DNA of 64,000 nucleotides from Salipiger marinus (GCF_900100085.1 NZ_FNEJ01000001.1:186001-250000), one strand, 5' to 3'; counted from the stretch's first letter, positions 8,950 through 18,294 are shown. Notes: generated by a model not told the origin, from the sequence alone. Translations and numbers: made by a program.

Positions 8950-9702
8950 ATGACCACCTTTGCGGGCCGCCTTCGTCTGGGCGTCAACATCGATCACGTC
9001 GCCACCGTGCGCAATGCCCGCGGCGGCGCCTATCCCTGCCCGCTGCGCGCCGCGCAGGTGGCGCAGGAGGCGGGGGCTGACGGCATCACCGCGCATCTGC
9101 GCGAGGACCGGCGCCACATCTCCGACGCCGATATCGACGGGCTGATGCAGGTGCTGACCGTGCCGCTGAATTTCGAGATGGCGGCGACCCCGGAAATGCA
9201 GGCCATCGCGCTGCGCCACAAGCCGCACGCGGTCTGCATCGTGCCCGAAAAGCGCGAGGAACGCACCACCGAAGGCGGGCTTGACGTCGCGCGCGACGAA
9301 AACCGGCTGGCGCATTTCATCGCGCCGCTGCGCGAGGCGGGCAGCCGCGTGTCGATCTTCATCGCCGCCGACCGCCCGCAGGTGGAGGCCGCGCATCGCA
9401 TCGGCGCGCAGGTCATCGAACTGCATACCGGCGCCTATTGCGACCTGCATGCCGAAGGACGGCTGGAGGAACGCGACGACGAACTGGCCCGCCTGCGCGA
9501 CATGGCACGCTTTGCCCATGATCTGGGGCTGGAGGTCCATGCGGGCCACGGCCTGACCTACGAGACAGTGCAGCCCGTCGCCGCCTTTCCCGAGGTGATG
9601 GAGCTGAACATCGGGCATTTCCTGATCGGCGAGGCGATCTTTCGCGGGCTTGGTCCGGCCATCGCGGAAATGCGCCGCATGATGGACGAGGCGCGGACAT
9701 GA
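8950..9702 (+). CDS. pdxJ: Pyridoxine 5'-phosphate synthase
   Basis: Condenses 1-deoxyxylulose 5-phosphate with 3-amino-2-oxopropyl phosphate to give pyridoxine 5'-phosphate (DXP-dependent vitamin B6 route). TIM barrel of 250 residues, full length. Family signatures include LGVNIDHVATVRNARGG at the N-terminus, HLREDRRHI, a conserved EMAATPEM region and HAGHGLTYE near the C-terminus. Its last four bases (ATGA) overlap the start of the next gene, and acpS follows, a common pdxJ-acpS-lepB-rnc-era order. Confidence 0.97.
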   Translation: MTTFAGRLRLGVNIDHVATVRNARGGAYPCPLRAAQVAQEAGADGITAHLREDRRHISDADIDGLMQVLTVPLNFEMAATPEMQAIALRHKPHAVCIVPEKREERTTEGGLDVARDENRLAHFIAPLREAGSRVSIFIAADRPQVEAAHRIGAQVIELHTGAYCDLHAEGRLEERDDELARLRDMARFAHDLGLEVHAGHGLTYETVQPVAAFPEVMELNIGHFLIGEAIFRGLGPAIAEMRRMMDEART

Positions 9703-10139
9703 TCCGCACCACAGCCATGGCGCTGGCGCTCTGTGCCGCATTGCCCGCCGCCGCAGCCGAAGTCACCGACTGCGACCGGCCCGAAGCCAATGTGCGCAAC
9801 CTTGCGCGGCCCTTCGCCAGCGCCACCCGGGAATTTGCCAATGGCGACGTGGCGCTGGTCTCGCTGCTGCTGGAAGAGCCCGCCTGCTGCGGCGCGCATC
9901 TGGTCGTGACCCTGCCCGATCCGGAAATCGGCTACGGGCTCTGCCGCTTCGTCACCAGCGATGACGGGCTGGGCTGGTCCTCGCTGGATCTGGTGGGCGC
10001 GCAGGCGCGCTATGACCCCGCGACCGGGCTGCAGATCGCACTGCCGGGCCAGCGCTACGAAGGCACGGGGTTTGTGCCCTTCACCCTGCACCTGACCGTC
10101 AATCAGGCGGAGTCGCGGGTGGAGGCGCGCGAGGAGTGA
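9699..10139 (+). CDS. Secreted hypothetical protein between pdxJ and acpS
   Basis: 146 residues with a clear signal peptide ([20 protein letters not shown], cleavage near residue 20) and a compact mature domain containing four cysteines, including an adjacent pair in [12 protein letters not shown]. That points to a disulfide-bonded periplasmic protein. I do not recognise a named family. The start overlaps pdxJ by ATGA and the stop overlaps the acpS GTG, so it is translated as part of this operon. Confidence 0.75.
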   Translation: MIRTTAMALALCAALPAAAAEVTDCDRPEANVRNLARPFASATREFANGDVALVSLLLEEPACCGAHLVVTLPDPEIGYGLCRFVTSDDGLGWSSLDLVGAQARYDPATGLQIALPGQRYEGTGFVPFTLHLTVNQAESRVEAREE

Positions 10140-10543
10140 TCCTTGGCATCGGCACCGACCTTGCGAATATCGACCGCATCGCCGCGACGCTGGACCGGTT
10201 CGGCGACCGGTTCCGCAACCGGGTCTTCACCGACACCGAACAGCGCAAAGCCGAGCGGCGGCATGACGTGGCGGGCACCTATGCCAAACGCTGGGCCGCC
10301 AAGGAGGCCTGTTCCAAGGCGCTTGGCACCGGGCTGCGCATGGGCATCGCGTGGCGCGACATGGCGGTGTCGAACCTGCCCACCGGCCAGCCGGTGATGC
10401 AGGTCACCGGCTGGGCGCAGGAACGGCTTGCCGCCATGACCCCGCCGGGGCACGAGGCGATCATCCATGTGACCCTGACCGACGATCACCCATGGGCGCA
10501 GGCCTTCGTGGTGATCGAGGCTCGGCCCCTGCCACCCGCCTGA
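10136..10543 (+). CDS. acpS: Holo-[acyl-carrier-protein] synthase
   Basis: Transfers 4'-phosphopantetheine from CoA to acyl carrier protein. 135 residues; the N-terminal [14 protein letters not shown] carries the magnesium-binding Asp, and [16 protein letters not shown] carries the catalytic/metal Glu region. A GTG start overlaps the preceding stop (GTGA), as elsewhere in this operon. Cytosolic trimer in known members. Confidence 0.96.
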   Translation: MILGIGTDLANIDRIAATLDRFGDRFRNRVFTDTEQRKAERRHDVAGTYAKRWAAKEACSKALGTGLRMGIAWRDMAVSNLPTGQPVMQVTGWAQERLAAMTPPGHEAIIHVTLTDDHPWAQAFVVIEARPLPPA

Positions 10544-10643
10544 CGCGGGGCACGGCGCGGTGAGCGCGCGGCAGCCCGGCTTGACTCCGCCCCGCCTGCC
10601 GCCCATGAAGCCTGCGAAACAAGGCACAAAGGGGCAGAGGTCC

Positions 10644-11480
10644 ATGGCAAAGGCAGAGAAATCGGGCGGCGGGATCTGGGAAACCGTCAAGACGGTGTTC
10701 TGGGCGCTGATCATCGCCGGGGTGTTCCGCTCGCTGTTTTTTCAGCCGTTCTGGATCCCCTCCGGGTCGATGAAGGACACGCTGCTGATCGGGGATTTCC
10801 TGTTCGTCAACAAGATGTCCTATGGCTATTCCTACGCCTCCTGCCCCTCGGTCTATCTGCCCGCCGTCGGGGTCGACATCGACGCCAAGGACATCTGCGG
10901 CTGGATGGATGGCGACAACACCCGCATCTTCGGGTCGGAGCCCGACCGGGGCGACGTGGCGGTGTTCCGCCATCCGGTGACCGGGCGCGATTTCATCAAG
11001 CGGGTGATCGGCCTGCCCGGCGACCAGATTCAGGTGCGCAACGGCGTGCTGCACATCAATGACGTCCCCGTCGAGATGGAGCGCAACGGCACCTTCACCG
11101 AAACCGCCGCCCCGCAGGGTCCGCAGCAGCTGCGTCCGCGCTGCGAAAACGGCCCCGTCGGCGATGGCGGCGTCTGCGAAAAATCGCGCTGGACCGAAAC
11201 CCTGCCCAATGGCGTGGCGCATGACGTGCTCAACATCGCGATGCAGGGGTCGGACAACACTCCCGTCTATACCGTGCCCGCCGGGCATTACTTCATGATG
11301 GGCGACAACCGCGACAATTCCTCCGACAGCCGGGTGCCCAGTGCGGCGGGCGGCGTGGGCTTTGTCCCGTTCGAGAACCTGATCGGCAAGGCCAACCGGG
11401 TGGTGTTCTCGTCGGCGGGCAATTCCATGCTGTATTTCTGGACATGGCGCGGCGACCGCTTCTTCGAGAAGATCCAGTGA
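10644..11480 (+). CDS. lepB: Signal peptidase I
   Basis: Inner-membrane serine/lysine protease that cuts Sec and Tat signal peptides. 278 residues from the ATG at 10644. One N-terminal membrane helix ([20 protein letters not shown]) is followed by the catalytic-serine box [16 protein letters not shown], the lysine box [20 protein letters not shown], and the conserved [12 protein letters not shown]. An in-frame GTG at 10560 would add 28 low-complexity residues; I prefer the ATG with AGAGG upstream. Two cysteines in YASCPSV and DICGW are in the periplasmic part. Overlaps the rnc start. Confidence 0.95.
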   Translation: MAKAEKSGGGIWETVKTVFWALIIAGVFRSLFFQPFWIPSGSMKDTLLIGDFLFVNKMSYGYSYASCPSVYLPAVGVDIDAKDICGWMDGDNTRIFGSEPDRGDVAVFRHPVTGRDFIKRVIGLPGDQIQVRNGVLHINDVPVEMERNGTFTETAAPQGPQQLRPRCENGPVGDGGVCEKSRWTETLPNGVAHDVLNIAMQGSDNTPVYTVPAGHYFMMGDNRDNSSDSRVPSAAGGVGFVPFENLIGKANRVVFSSAGNSMLYFWTWRGDRFFEKIQ

Positions 11481-12163
11481 AACGGTCGGCCGAGATCACG
11501 GCGCTCGAGACGCGGATCGGCCATCGTTTCGCCCGGCCAGAGCTTCTGCGCCGGGCGGTGACGCATTCCTCGATGTCCGGTCCCGGGCGCGAGGACAACC
11601 AGCGGCTGGAATTTCTGGGCGACCGCGTGCTGGGGCTGGTGATGGCCGAAGCGCTGCTGGCGGGCGACCGCGCCGCCTCTGAAGGCCAGCTGGCGCCGCG
11701 CTTCAACACGCTGGTGCGCAAGGAGGCCTGCGCCGAAGTCGCGCAGGCGATCGACCTTGGCGCGGCGCTGAAGCTGGGCCGGTCCGAGATGATGTCGGGC
11801 GGGCGGCGCAAGCAGGCGCTTCTGGGCGACGCGATGGAGGCGGTGATCGCCGCCGTCTATCTGGATGCGGGGTTTGACGCGGCCCGCGCCGTGATCCTGC
11901 GGCTTTGGGGCGACCGCGTGGCCGCCGTGGACACCGACGCGCGCGATCCCAAGACCGCGCTGCAGGAATGGGCGCAGGCGCGGCGGATGCCGCCCCCCGC
12001 CTATGTGGAAACCGCGCGCACCGGTCCCGACCATGCGCCCGTTTTCACCATCGAGGTGCAGCTTGCCTCTGGCGAGACCGCCACCGCCACCGCCGGATCC
12101 AAGCGCAAGGCCGAACAGGAGGCCGCTGCGGCCCTGCTTGAACAGGTCTCCGCCGGTGAGTGA
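11477..12163 (+). CDS. rnc: Ribonuclease III
   Basis: Double-strand-specific endonuclease for rRNA and mRNA processing. 228 residues: an RNase III domain with the signature [14 protein letters not shown] (catalytic acidic residues) and [16 protein letters not shown] (second metal ligand set), then a C-terminal dsRNA-binding domain ending in [18 protein letters not shown]. Starts at a GTG overlapping the lepB stop (GTGA), indicating coupling. Confidence 0.96.
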   Translation: MKRSAEITALETRIGHRFARPELLRRAVTHSSMSGPGREDNQRLEFLGDRVLGLVMAEALLAGDRAASEGQLAPRFNTLVRKEACAEVAQAIDLGAALKLGRSEMMSGGRRKQALLGDAMEAVIAAVYLDAGFDAARAVILRLWGDRVAAVDTDARDPKTALQEWAQARRMPPPAYVETARTGPDHAPVFTIEVQLASGETATATAGSKRKAEQEAAAALLEQVSAGE

Positions 12164-13106
12164 CCCCGGCGCACCGCGCCGGAGCATCAGCGCCAATGCG
12201 CGCGGCGCGGGGTTCATGGTTCTGGCCATGACGCTGTTCGCGGTCGAAGACAGCCTGTTCAAATCCGTGGCCCCTGCCCTGCCCCCCGGCGAGGCGACCG
12301 CGATCTTCGGCCTGTCGGGCCTGCTGATCTATGCGGTGCTGACATGGCGCGCGGGCGAGCCGGTGTTTCACCCCGACATGATCCGCCCCCGCCTGCTGCT
12401 GCGCACCGGGTTCGAGATCATGGGGCGGCTGTTCTTCGCGCTGGCGCTGGCATGGACCCCGCTTTCCGTCACCTCGTCGATCCTGCAGGCGGCACCCTTG
12501 GTGGTCACCGCAGGCGCCGCCCTGCTGCTGGGGGAAAGGGTCGGGCCCCGGCGCTGGATCGCCATGACCGTGGGCTTTGCGGGTGTGCTGCTGATCCTGC
12601 GCCCCACGCCGGAGGCCTTTCGTGTCGACGCGCTGCTGGCGGTGGCGGGGATGGTGGGCTTTGCCATGCGCGACCTGTTCACCCGCGCAGCACCACCCGC
12701 CGTCTCCTCGCGCCAGCTGGGGATCTTGGGCTTTGCCGTGGTCACCGTGGCGGGTCTGCTGCTGCTGCCGCTTGACCCTGCCCCGCCGCGCCTGCCCCTG
12801 CCCGCCGAATGGGGCCGCCTGCTGCTGACCGGCGTGGTGGGGGTTGCCGCCTATACCGCGCTGACCCGCGCCATGCGCAGCGGCGACGTGTCGGTGGTGG
12901 CGCCCTTCCGCTATTCGCGGCTGCTGGTGGCGCTGGTCTTTGCCTTCGTGTTCTTCGGCGAACGGCCTGACCTCTGGACACTGGCGGGCGGCGCGCTGAT
13001 CGTGGCCAGCGGGGTCTATACGCTTCTGCGGGACACACGCACTGGTCCGCCGCCTCCGGATGCTGTAAAGCCCGTGGATCATCAGAACCGGGAAGCCCCC
13101 AAATGA
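12156..13106 (+). CDS. EamA/DMT-family transporter
   Basis: About 316 residues with ten predicted membrane segments and two EamA repeats, typical of drug/metabolite transporters of the inner membrane. Substrate unknown. The GTG at 12156 overlaps rnc by 8 bases and gives a short hydrophilic N-terminus before [17 protein letters not shown]; an internal ATG at FMV is an alternative. It sits between rnc and era, genes that are often directly adjacent, so this looks like a lineage-specific insertion into a conserved cluster. The stop overlaps the era ATG. Confidence 0.85.
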   Translation: MSDPGAPRRSISANARGAGFMVLAMTLFAVEDSLFKSVAPALPPGEATAIFGLSGLLIYAVLTWRAGEPVFHPDMIRPRLLLRTGFEIMGRLFFALALAWTPLSVTSSILQAAPLVVTAGAALLLGERVGPRRWIAMTVGFAGVLLILRPTPEAFRVDALLAVAGMVGFAMRDLFTRAAPPAVSSRQLGILGFAVVTVAGLLLLPLDPAPPRLPLPAEWGRLLLTGVVGVAAYTALTRAMRSGDVSVVAPFRYSRLLVALVFAFVFFGERPDLWTLAGGALIVASGVYTLLRDTRTGPPPPDAVKPVDHQNREAPK

Positions 13107-14014
13107 CCACACGCGCCGGATTCGTCGCCCTGATCGGAGAGCCCAACGCGGGCAAATCCACCCTGACCAACCGCATGGTGGGGGCCAAGGTGTCGATCGT
13201 CACCCACAAGGTGCAGACCACCCGCACCCGCATCCGCGGCGTGGCCATGGAAGGCGACGCGCAGATCGTCTTTGTCGACACGCCGGGGCTGTTCCAGCCA
13301 CGCCGCAGGCTGGACCGCGCCATGGTCGCCGCCGCATGGGGCAGCGCCTCGGATGCCGATGTCATCGTCCTGCTGGTCGAGGCGCATCGCGGGCTGGTCG
13401 AGGGCGTGGAGCGCATCCTTGCCACGCTGGCCGACCAGCTGCCGCGCGGCGCCAAGGTGGCGCTGGCCATCAACAAGATCGACCGCGTCAAGGCAGAGTC
13501 GCTGCTGGCGCTGTCGCAGGCGCTGAACGACAAATATCCTTTCGCCAAGACCTTCATGATCTCTGCCGAACGCGGCTATGGCGTGGATGACCTGCGGCAG
13601 TGGCTGGCGAAAGAAGTGCCCGAAGGCCCGTGGCTTTACCCCGAAGACCAGATCGCCGACCTGCCCATGCGCATGATCGCGGCGGAAATGACCCGGGAAA
13701 AGCTGACGCTGCGCCTGCATCAGGAACTGCCCTACCAGCTGACGGTGGAAACCGAACACTGGCAGGAACGCGATGACGGCTCGGCCCGCATCGATCAGGT
13801 GATCTATGTCAGCCGTGACGGCCACAAGGGCATCCTGCTCGGCCATCGCGGCGAGACGATCAAGGCGATCAGCCAGGCCTCCCGCGCCGAGCTGGAGGAG
13901 TTTCTGGGCCGCAAGGTGCATCTCTTCCTGCAGGTGAAGGTGCGCGAGAACTGGCTGGAAGAGGCGGAGCGCTACAACGAGATGGGGCTGAATTTCCGCG
14001 ACGGAAATGCCTGA
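13103..14014 (+). CDS. era: GTPase Era, 30S ribosome assembly
   Basis: 303-residue Ras-like GTPase with a C-terminal KH domain that binds the 3' end of 16S rRNA during 30S maturation. G1 is GEPNAGKSTLTN, G3 is DTPGLF and G4 is NKID; the switch region is TTRTRIRGV. The KH domain lies at about 205-290 with HKGILLGHRGETIKAI. ATGA overlap with the upstream transporter; its end overlaps the DUF1491 gene by 8 bases. Confidence 0.96.
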   Translation: MTTRAGFVALIGEPNAGKSTLTNRMVGAKVSIVTHKVQTTRTRIRGVAMEGDAQIVFVDTPGLFQPRRRLDRAMVAAAWGSASDADVIVLLVEAHRGLVEGVERILATLADQLPRGAKVALAINKIDRVKAESLLALSQALNDKYPFAKTFMISAERGYGVDDLRQWLAKEVPEGPWLYPEDQIADLPMRMIAAEMTREKLTLRLHQELPYQLTVETEHWQERDDGSARIDQVIYVSRDGHKGILLGHRGETIKAISQASRAELEEFLGRKVHLFLQVKVRENWLEEAERYNEMGLNFRDGNA

Positions 14015-14339
14015 ACCCCGGCTTGTCACCCATGTCTGGGTCGGCGCCTATCTGCGCCACCTGTCTCTGGCCGACATTCCAGCCTATGTGACCGCGCGCG
14101 GCGATGCCACGGCGGGCGCGGTGCTGGTCAAGCTTGCCACGCTGGACGGTCAGGCCCGCGCCTACGTGCGCGAATGGGATCTGGTGCTGGACAGCCGTCG
14201 CTGGACCGTGCTGGCCGAAGGGCCGGAACGCGAGGTGGATGCCGCCGTGACCCGGCAGCGCAGCTTTGACCCCGATCTGTGGGTCATCGAGATCGAGGAC
14301 CGTCAGGGGCGGCATCTGCTGGAGGGGATGGACGGCTGA
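14007..14339 (+). CDS. DUF1491 family protein
   Basis: 110-residue soluble protein with the conserved opening PRLVTHVWVGAYLRH and the pair ARGDATAGAVLVK and [20 protein letters not shown] that define DUF1491, a small alphaproteobacterial family of unknown function. The mix of strands suggests a single compact domain. Overlaps era by 8 bases at its start and the opposite-strand Pr6Pr gene by 56 bases at its end. Confidence 0.82.
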   Translation: MPEPRLVTHVWVGAYLRHLSLADIPAYVTARGDATAGAVLVKLATLDGQARAYVREWDLVLDSRRWTVLAEGPEREVDAAVTRQRSFDPDLWVIEIEDRQGRHLLEGMDG

Positions 14340-14937
14340 GCCACTGCCCCAGCGCCACCAGTGCCCGCCCCGCGCTCCAGAAAGCCGCGCCAAGACCCAG
14401 CACCCACAGCCCGACGGCAGGCCAGCCGATCAGCGGCGGATCCACAAAGAAATACGGATGCCGCCCGTCGATCTCGCCCCGGATCAGCGCATAAGCGACA
14501 TAGATCGCGGGCCATGACAGCCACCAGACCGCATGGCGGGGCGCCAGACCCCGTTTCGGCGCAAACATCATCCACCACAGCAGCGTCAGCAGCGGCACCA
14601 CCGTGTGCTGCCCCGCATCGGCCAGCCGGCGCAGCCCCTCCAGCTCGCGGGCCAGCAGCGCGTGATAGACGATGCCGACAATGCCGATCCACAGCACCAG
14701 ACCGGCCAGCCAGCTGTCGCGCGCCCGCCAGCCCAAGGCGATGGCGGCACAGCTCAGCCCCAGCAGCAGATTGGTCAGGACGGTGAAATAGCGCCCCATC
14801 CGCCAGCTTTCGACCCAAAGCGTGCGGCCCGGCCAGCGCTCCAGCCCCAGATGCAGCTGCAGCGCCAGCGACCCCAGCGCAAGGGCAGCGATCAGCGCGG
14901 CGGTCAGCCGGTAAAGCACGGGGGTCATCATCATCAT
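14284..14937 (-). CDS. Pr6Pr family membrane protein
   Basis: 217 residues with six hydrophobic segments; conserved features include YFTVLTNLL (helix 2), the [11 protein letters not shown] region, QHTVVPLL and [15 protein letters not shown]. These match the Pr6Pr (FAR-17a/AIG1-like) membrane family, function unknown in bacteria. The C-terminus is a short Pro/Ala/Arg tail overlapping the end of DUF1491 on the other strand. Start MMMM at 14937; any of the four Met codons could be used. Confidence 0.8.
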   Translation of the reverse strand: MMMMTPVLYRLTAALIAALALGSLALQLHLGLERWPGRTLWVESWRMGRYFTVLTNLLLGLSCAAIALGWRARDSWLAGLVLWIGIVGIVYHALLARELEGLRRLADAGQHTVVPLLTLLWWMMFAPKRGLAPRHAVWWLSWPAIYVAYALIRGEIDGRHPYFFVDPPLIGWPAVGLWVLGLGAAFWSAGRALVALGQWLSRPSPPADAAPDGPRSR

Positions 14938-15046
14938 CCCGCAATTCCGCCCTGCCGCGCGCGCAAGGTCAAGCCTCCGCGCGCCCGCGCCGCATCACCG
15001 TCGCGTCAGGCTGGACGCCGCGCCGCCCAGCCCCCAGAGTGCCGCC

Positions 15047-15781
15047 ATGGACTGGCGCGACACCGGCATTCTTCTTTCGGCCCGCAGGCATGGCGAAAGC
15101 TCGGCCATTCTCGACGTGTTCACCCCCAGCCGCGGGCGGCACATGGGGGTGATGCGCGGCGGCGGCTCGCGCAGGCTGGCGCCCACGCTGCAGCCCGGCG
15201 CACAGCTGGATCTGGCATGGCGCGCCCGGCTGGAGGATCAGATGGGCAATTTCTCCGCCGAACCGCAGCGGTCAAGGGCCGCCATCGCCATGGCCGATCC
15301 GCTGGCGCTGGCCGGGCTGCAGGCGGTCTGCGCGCTGCTCGGCTTCTGCCTGCCCGAACGCGAACCGCATCCCGCCCTTTATGCCCGCACGGAATCGCTG
15401 CTGGATCTGCTGGGCCAGCCCGAGCTCTGGCCGCTGGCCTATCTGCGCTGGGAACTGGCCCTGCTGGAGGAGATGGGCTTTGGCCTTGATCTTGCGGCCT
15501 GCGCGGTCACCGGCGGGACCGAAGGGCTGGCCTATGTCTCGCCCCGCAGCGGGCGTGCGGTGTCGCGGCAGGGCGCCGGGGACTGGGCCAGCCGCCTGCT
15601 GCCACTGCCGCCGGTGCTGCTGGGACAGGGCGCCGCCCCCGATGCCGAAATCGTGACGGCGCTTGGCACCACCGGCCATTTTCTGGACCATCACATGGCC
15701 CGCGACCTGCGCGACCGCCCCCTGCCCGCCGCCCGCGCCCTGTTTGTCGACCGGCTGGCGCGCCGGGCGTCGCATGGATAA
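15047..15781 (+). CDS. recO: DNA repair protein RecO
   Basis: 244 residues. RecO anneals complementary strands and helps load RecA with RecF/RecR. The N-terminal OB-fold starts [22 protein letters not shown] and contains [14 protein letters not shown]; the helical C-terminal half includes [20 protein letters not shown]. The zinc-binding cysteine set found in some RecO proteins is reduced here (one clear Cys in [10 protein letters not shown]). Located after era as in many alphaproteobacteria. Confidence 0.95.
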   Translation: MDWRDTGILLSARRHGESSAILDVFTPSRGRHMGVMRGGGSRRLAPTLQPGAQLDLAWRARLEDQMGNFSAEPQRSRAAIAMADPLALAGLQAVCALLGFCLPEREPHPALYARTESLLDLLGQPELWPLAYLRWELALLEEMGFGLDLAACAVTGGTEGLAYVSPRSGRAVSRQGAGDWASRLLPLPPVLLGQGAAPDAEIVTALGTTGHFLDHHMARDLRDRPLPAARALFVDRLARRASHG

Positions 15782-15848
15782 CAGGCAGCCCCCGCCATCT
15801 GCCCCGCGGCATCTTCCCTGTCCGGGCAAAGCGCGCTAGGTATCGGCC

Positions 15849-16514
15849 ATGCGCTGGACCATACCCAACATCCTCACCGCGCTCCGCCTGCTCGCTGCGC
15901 CGGGTCTTGCGGTGATGTTCCTGTATTTCCAGCGCCCATGGGCGGACTGGTTCGCCCTTACGCTGTTTGTCGCCGCCGCCGTCACCGACTGGTTCGACGG
16001 CTATCTGGCGCGGCTCTGGGGGCAGGAATCAAAGCTTGGCGCCATGCTCGACCCCATCGCCGACAAGGCCATGGTGGTGATCGCGCTGATGGTCATTGTG
16101 GGCTATTCCTCCATGTCGCCCTGGCTGGTGCTGCCTGCCACCTTCATCCTCTTCCGCGAGGTGTTCGTGTCGGGCCTGCGCGAATATCTGGGCGACACGG
16201 CAGGCACGCTGAAGGTCACGAAGCTCGCCAAGTGGAAGACCACGCTGCAGATGATCGCCATTGCCACCCTGTTTGCCCAAGGCATGTTCGAACATTACCT
16301 TGCCCTGTCGCTGGACGGGATCGACCCCGCCGCCGCGGCGCAGGTGATGGAGGGTGGCGCCCCCGACACCCACGGCCTGCGCTGGAAGGAAACCGGCATG
16401 GAATGGGCCGGCCATCTGGGGCTGACCCTGCTCTGGATCGCCGCCGCGCTGACGCTGGTCACAGGCTGGGATTACTTCACCAAGGCGCTGCCGCATCTGA
16501 GGGAGGACCGCTGA
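15849..16514 (+). CDS. pgsA: CDP-diacylglycerol-glycerol-3-phosphate 3-phosphatidyltransferase
   Basis: Inner-membrane enzyme forming phosphatidylglycerophosphate, committed step to phosphatidylglycerol and cardiolipin. 221 residues. The CDP-alcohol phosphotransferase motif D-G-x2-A-R-x8-G-x3-D-x3-D is present in DWFDGYLARLWGQESK and LGAMLDPIADKAMV. Start MRWTIPNILTALRLLAAPG is the standard N-terminus. There is an extra hydrophilic loop (about 155-185) before the last helix. The stop overlaps the moaD ATG by one base. Confidence 0.96.
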   Translation: MRWTIPNILTALRLLAAPGLAVMFLYFQRPWADWFALTLFVAAAVTDWFDGYLARLWGQESKLGAMLDPIADKAMVVIALMVIVGYSSMSPWLVLPATFILFREVFVSGLREYLGDTAGTLKVTKLAKWKTTLQMIAIATLFAQGMFEHYLALSLDGIDPAAAAQVMEGGAPDTHGLRWKETGMEWAGHLGLTLLWIAAALTLVTGWDYFTKALPHLREDR

Positions 16515-16759
16515 TGGATCTGCTCTATTTTGCATGGGTGCGCGAACGCATCGGCCTGCCCCGCGAACGCATCGACACGCAGGCCGCCACCGTCGCCGAA
16601 CTGGTCGACGAACTGCGCGCCCGCGAGGACCGCTATGCGGCGGCCTTTGCCGACCTGTCGGCGCTGCGCGTGGCGCTGGATCAGGATCTGGCCGATTTTG
16701 ACGCGCCGCTGGCCGGGGTGCGCGAAGTGGCGTTCTTTCCGCCGATGACGGGGGGCTGA
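16514..16759 (+). CDS. moaD: Molybdopterin synthase small subunit
   Basis: 81-residue ubiquitin-fold sulfur carrier; its C-terminus ends TGG, the di-glycine that is thiocarboxylated and donates sulfur for molybdopterin. Starts MDLLYFAWVRERIG with the ATG overlapping the pgsA stop (TGATG). It is followed 3 bases later by moaE, its obligate partner. A longer open frame in another phase covers this region and hides the gene, but the MoaD reading has the family ends and spacing. Confidence 0.93.
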   Translation: MDLLYFAWVRERIGLPRERIDTQAATVAELVDELRAREDRYAAAFADLSALRVALDQDLADFDAPLAGVREVAFFPPMTGG

Positions 16760-16762
16760 GCC

Positions 16763-17203
16763 ATGCGGATCGTCGTGACCGAAGCCCCCTTCGACTTCGG
16801 CGCCGAAGCCGATGCCTTTGCCAGCGGCCGCACCGACATGGGCGCCGTGGTCACCTTCACCGGCACGGTGCGCGACGGCACCGGCACGCTGGCGGGGATG
16901 GAGATCGAACATTACCCCGGCATGACCGAACGCGCGCTGGAAAAGATCGCCGAACAGGCCCGCGCCCGCTGGTCGCTGGGCGACGTGCTGGTGATCCACC
17001 GCTACGGGCGGATGGCACCGGGAGAACGCATCATGATGGTCGCCACCGCCGCGCCGCACCGCCGCGACGCCTTCGAGGCGGCGGAGTTCCTGATGGACTA
17101 CCTCAAGACCCGCGCCCCGTTCTGGAAGAAGGAAAGCGGCACCGCGGGCGAGGCCTGGGTTGCGGCCAAGGACGAGGACGAAGACGCGCTCCGCCGCTGG
17201 TGA
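16763..17203 (+). CDS. moaE: Molybdopterin synthase catalytic subunit
   Basis: 146 residues; converts precursor Z (cPMP) to molybdopterin with two MoaD-thiocarboxylates. Conserved stretches include GAVVTFTGTVRD, LEIEHYPGM-type MEIEHYPGMTERAL, VIHRYGRMAPGE and the catalytic-lysine region LKTRAPFWKKE. Directly downstream of moaD, completing the heterotetramer unit; other moa genes are not in the window. Confidence 0.96.
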   Translation: MRIVVTEAPFDFGAEADAFASGRTDMGAVVTFTGTVRDGTGTLAGMEIEHYPGMTERALEKIAEQARARWSLGDVLVIHRYGRMAPGERIMMVATAAPHRRDAFEAAEFLMDYLKTRAPFWKKESGTAGEAWVAAKDEDEDALRRW

Positions 17204-17214
17204 GCCCGCACCGC

Positions 17215-17250
17215 TTGCCGCGCCGGGGGCGTGGTCATATGATCTGACCA
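17215..17250 (+). promoter_or_regulatory. gntR promoter with overlapping palindromic operator
   Basis: TTGCCG (17215-17220), 17 bases, TATGAT (17238-17243) forms a good sigma70-type promoter. A perfect inverted repeat TGGTCA-N7-TGACCA (17232-17250) encloses the -10. TGGT/ACCA half-sites are typical of FadR-family GntR regulators, so this is probably the autoregulatory operator of the gene starting at 17272; the 7-base spacer is wider than in the E. coli FadR and PdhR sites. Confidence 0.65.
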
Positions 17251-17271
17251 ATTCCCGTCAGGATCCTCAAG

Positions 17272-18042
17272 ATGCCCTTCCGACCCGTCATGTCCGAAAA
17301 ACTCGCCGCCGCGGTGGTGCGCCAGATCGAGGAACTGATCCTGCGCGGCATCCTGCGCCCCGGCGAACGGCTGCCCGCCGAACGCGACCTGTCGGAACGG
17401 CTGGGCGTGTCCCGCCCGTCGCTGCGCGAGGCGGTGGCCGAATTGCAGGCGCGCGGCCTGCTGGAAACCCGGGCGGGGTCGGGGATCTTCGTGACCGAGG
17501 TGCTGGGCTCGGCCTTTTCCGACGCGCTGATCCAGCTTTTCGCGAATCATGACGAGGCGGTGTTCGATTACCTGAGCTTCCGCCGCGACATGGAAGGGCT
17601 CGCCGCCGAACGCGCCGCGACCCATGGCACCGACTCCGACCTCCGGGTGATCGACACGCTCTTCACCCGGATGGAGGCCGCGCATCAGAAACGCAATCCC
17701 GCCGAAGAAGCGCAACTGGACGCGGATTTCCATCTGGCCATCATCGAGGCCAGCCATAACGTCATCATGCTGCACATGATGCGGTCGATGTATCAGCTGC
17801 TGCGCGAAGGCGTCTTCTACAACCGCTCCATCATGTTCCGCCAGCGCAGCACCCGCGACGCGCTGCTGGACCAGCACCGCGCCATCAACACCGCGCTGCA
17901 GGCCCGAGATGCCGCAGCCGCCCGCGCCGCCGTGGCCATGCATCTGGGATTTGTGGAAACGGCGCTGGCCGCCGACCGCAAGGCCGCCCGCGACGAAGAC
18001 GTGGCCCGCCAGCGCTACGACCGCCTGCACCCGCGCGGCTGA
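17272..18042 (+). CDS. FadR/FCD-subfamily GntR transcriptional regulator
   Basis: 256 residues: N-terminal winged helix (about 8-75, PAERDLSERLGVSRPSLREAVAEL) and C-terminal all-helical FCD domain (about 95-230), with the metal/effector ligands expected in LDADFHLAIIEASHN and the histidines of LDQHRAI and AMHLGF. The subfamily includes PdhR, LldR and GlcC, which sense pyruvate, lactate or glycolate; which acid is sensed here cannot be told. No catabolic operon is adjacent, so it either acts at a distance or mainly on itself through the site just upstream. Confidence 0.85.
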   Translation: MPFRPVMSEKLAAAVVRQIEELILRGILRPGERLPAERDLSERLGVSRPSLREAVAELQARGLLETRAGSGIFVTEVLGSAFSDALIQLFANHDEAVFDYLSFRRDMEGLAAERAATHGTDSDLRVIDTLFTRMEAAHQKRNPAEEAQLDADFHLAIIEASHNVIMLHMMRSMYQLLREGVFYNRSIMFRQRSTRDALLDQHRAINTALQARDAAAARAAVAMHLGFVETALAADRKAARDEDVARQRYDRLHPRG

Positions 18043-18063
18043 CCGCGCGGCAATCGGGGCAAA

Positions 18064-18212
18064 TGCAGAGGGGGCTCCGCCCCCGTCCGCTGGCGCGGAC
18101 TCCCCCGGGATATTTGCAGTCAGAAGAAGGCTCAGAACACGCTGTCGCTTCTTCTGACCCGAAATATCCCGGGGGGAGCGCGCAGCGCGCGCGGGGGGCA
18201 GAGCCCCCCTTC
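18064..18212. repeat. Inverted pair of the GGGATATTT/AGAAGAAG palindromic repeat
   Basis: Two copies of the composite element seen at 1.08-1.23 kb, facing each other: plus-oriented GGGGGCTCCGCCCCC then CTCCCCCGGGATATTT and CAGAAGAAG, and about 30 bases later the reverse complement (CTTCTTCTG, AAATATCCCGGGGGG, GGGGGGCAGAGCCCCCC). The whole could fold into a long imperfect hairpin. It lies between the convergent gntR and amtB genes. Confidence 0.75.
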
Positions 18213-18233
18213 CTTCCTTTCCGCAGGGGCAAC

Positions 18234-18259
18234 AAAAAACCCGGGCGCGAACGCCCGGG
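18234..18259 (-). terminator. Rho-independent terminator of glnK-amtB
   Basis: On the minus strand: CCCGGGCG, TTCG tetraloop, CGCCCGGG, then TTTTTT. Eight perfect pairs; lies 35 bases beyond the amtB stop. Confidence 0.88.
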
Positions 18260-18294
18260 CAGTTGGTCACAAAAGGCTGACGGGAAGGAGGAGA

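Noticed and set aside
15938-16759. Longer plus-strand frame across pgsA ending with moaD
   Set aside because: Only its last part is real: it continues into the MoaD frame from 16514. The upstream part is out of phase with pgsA.
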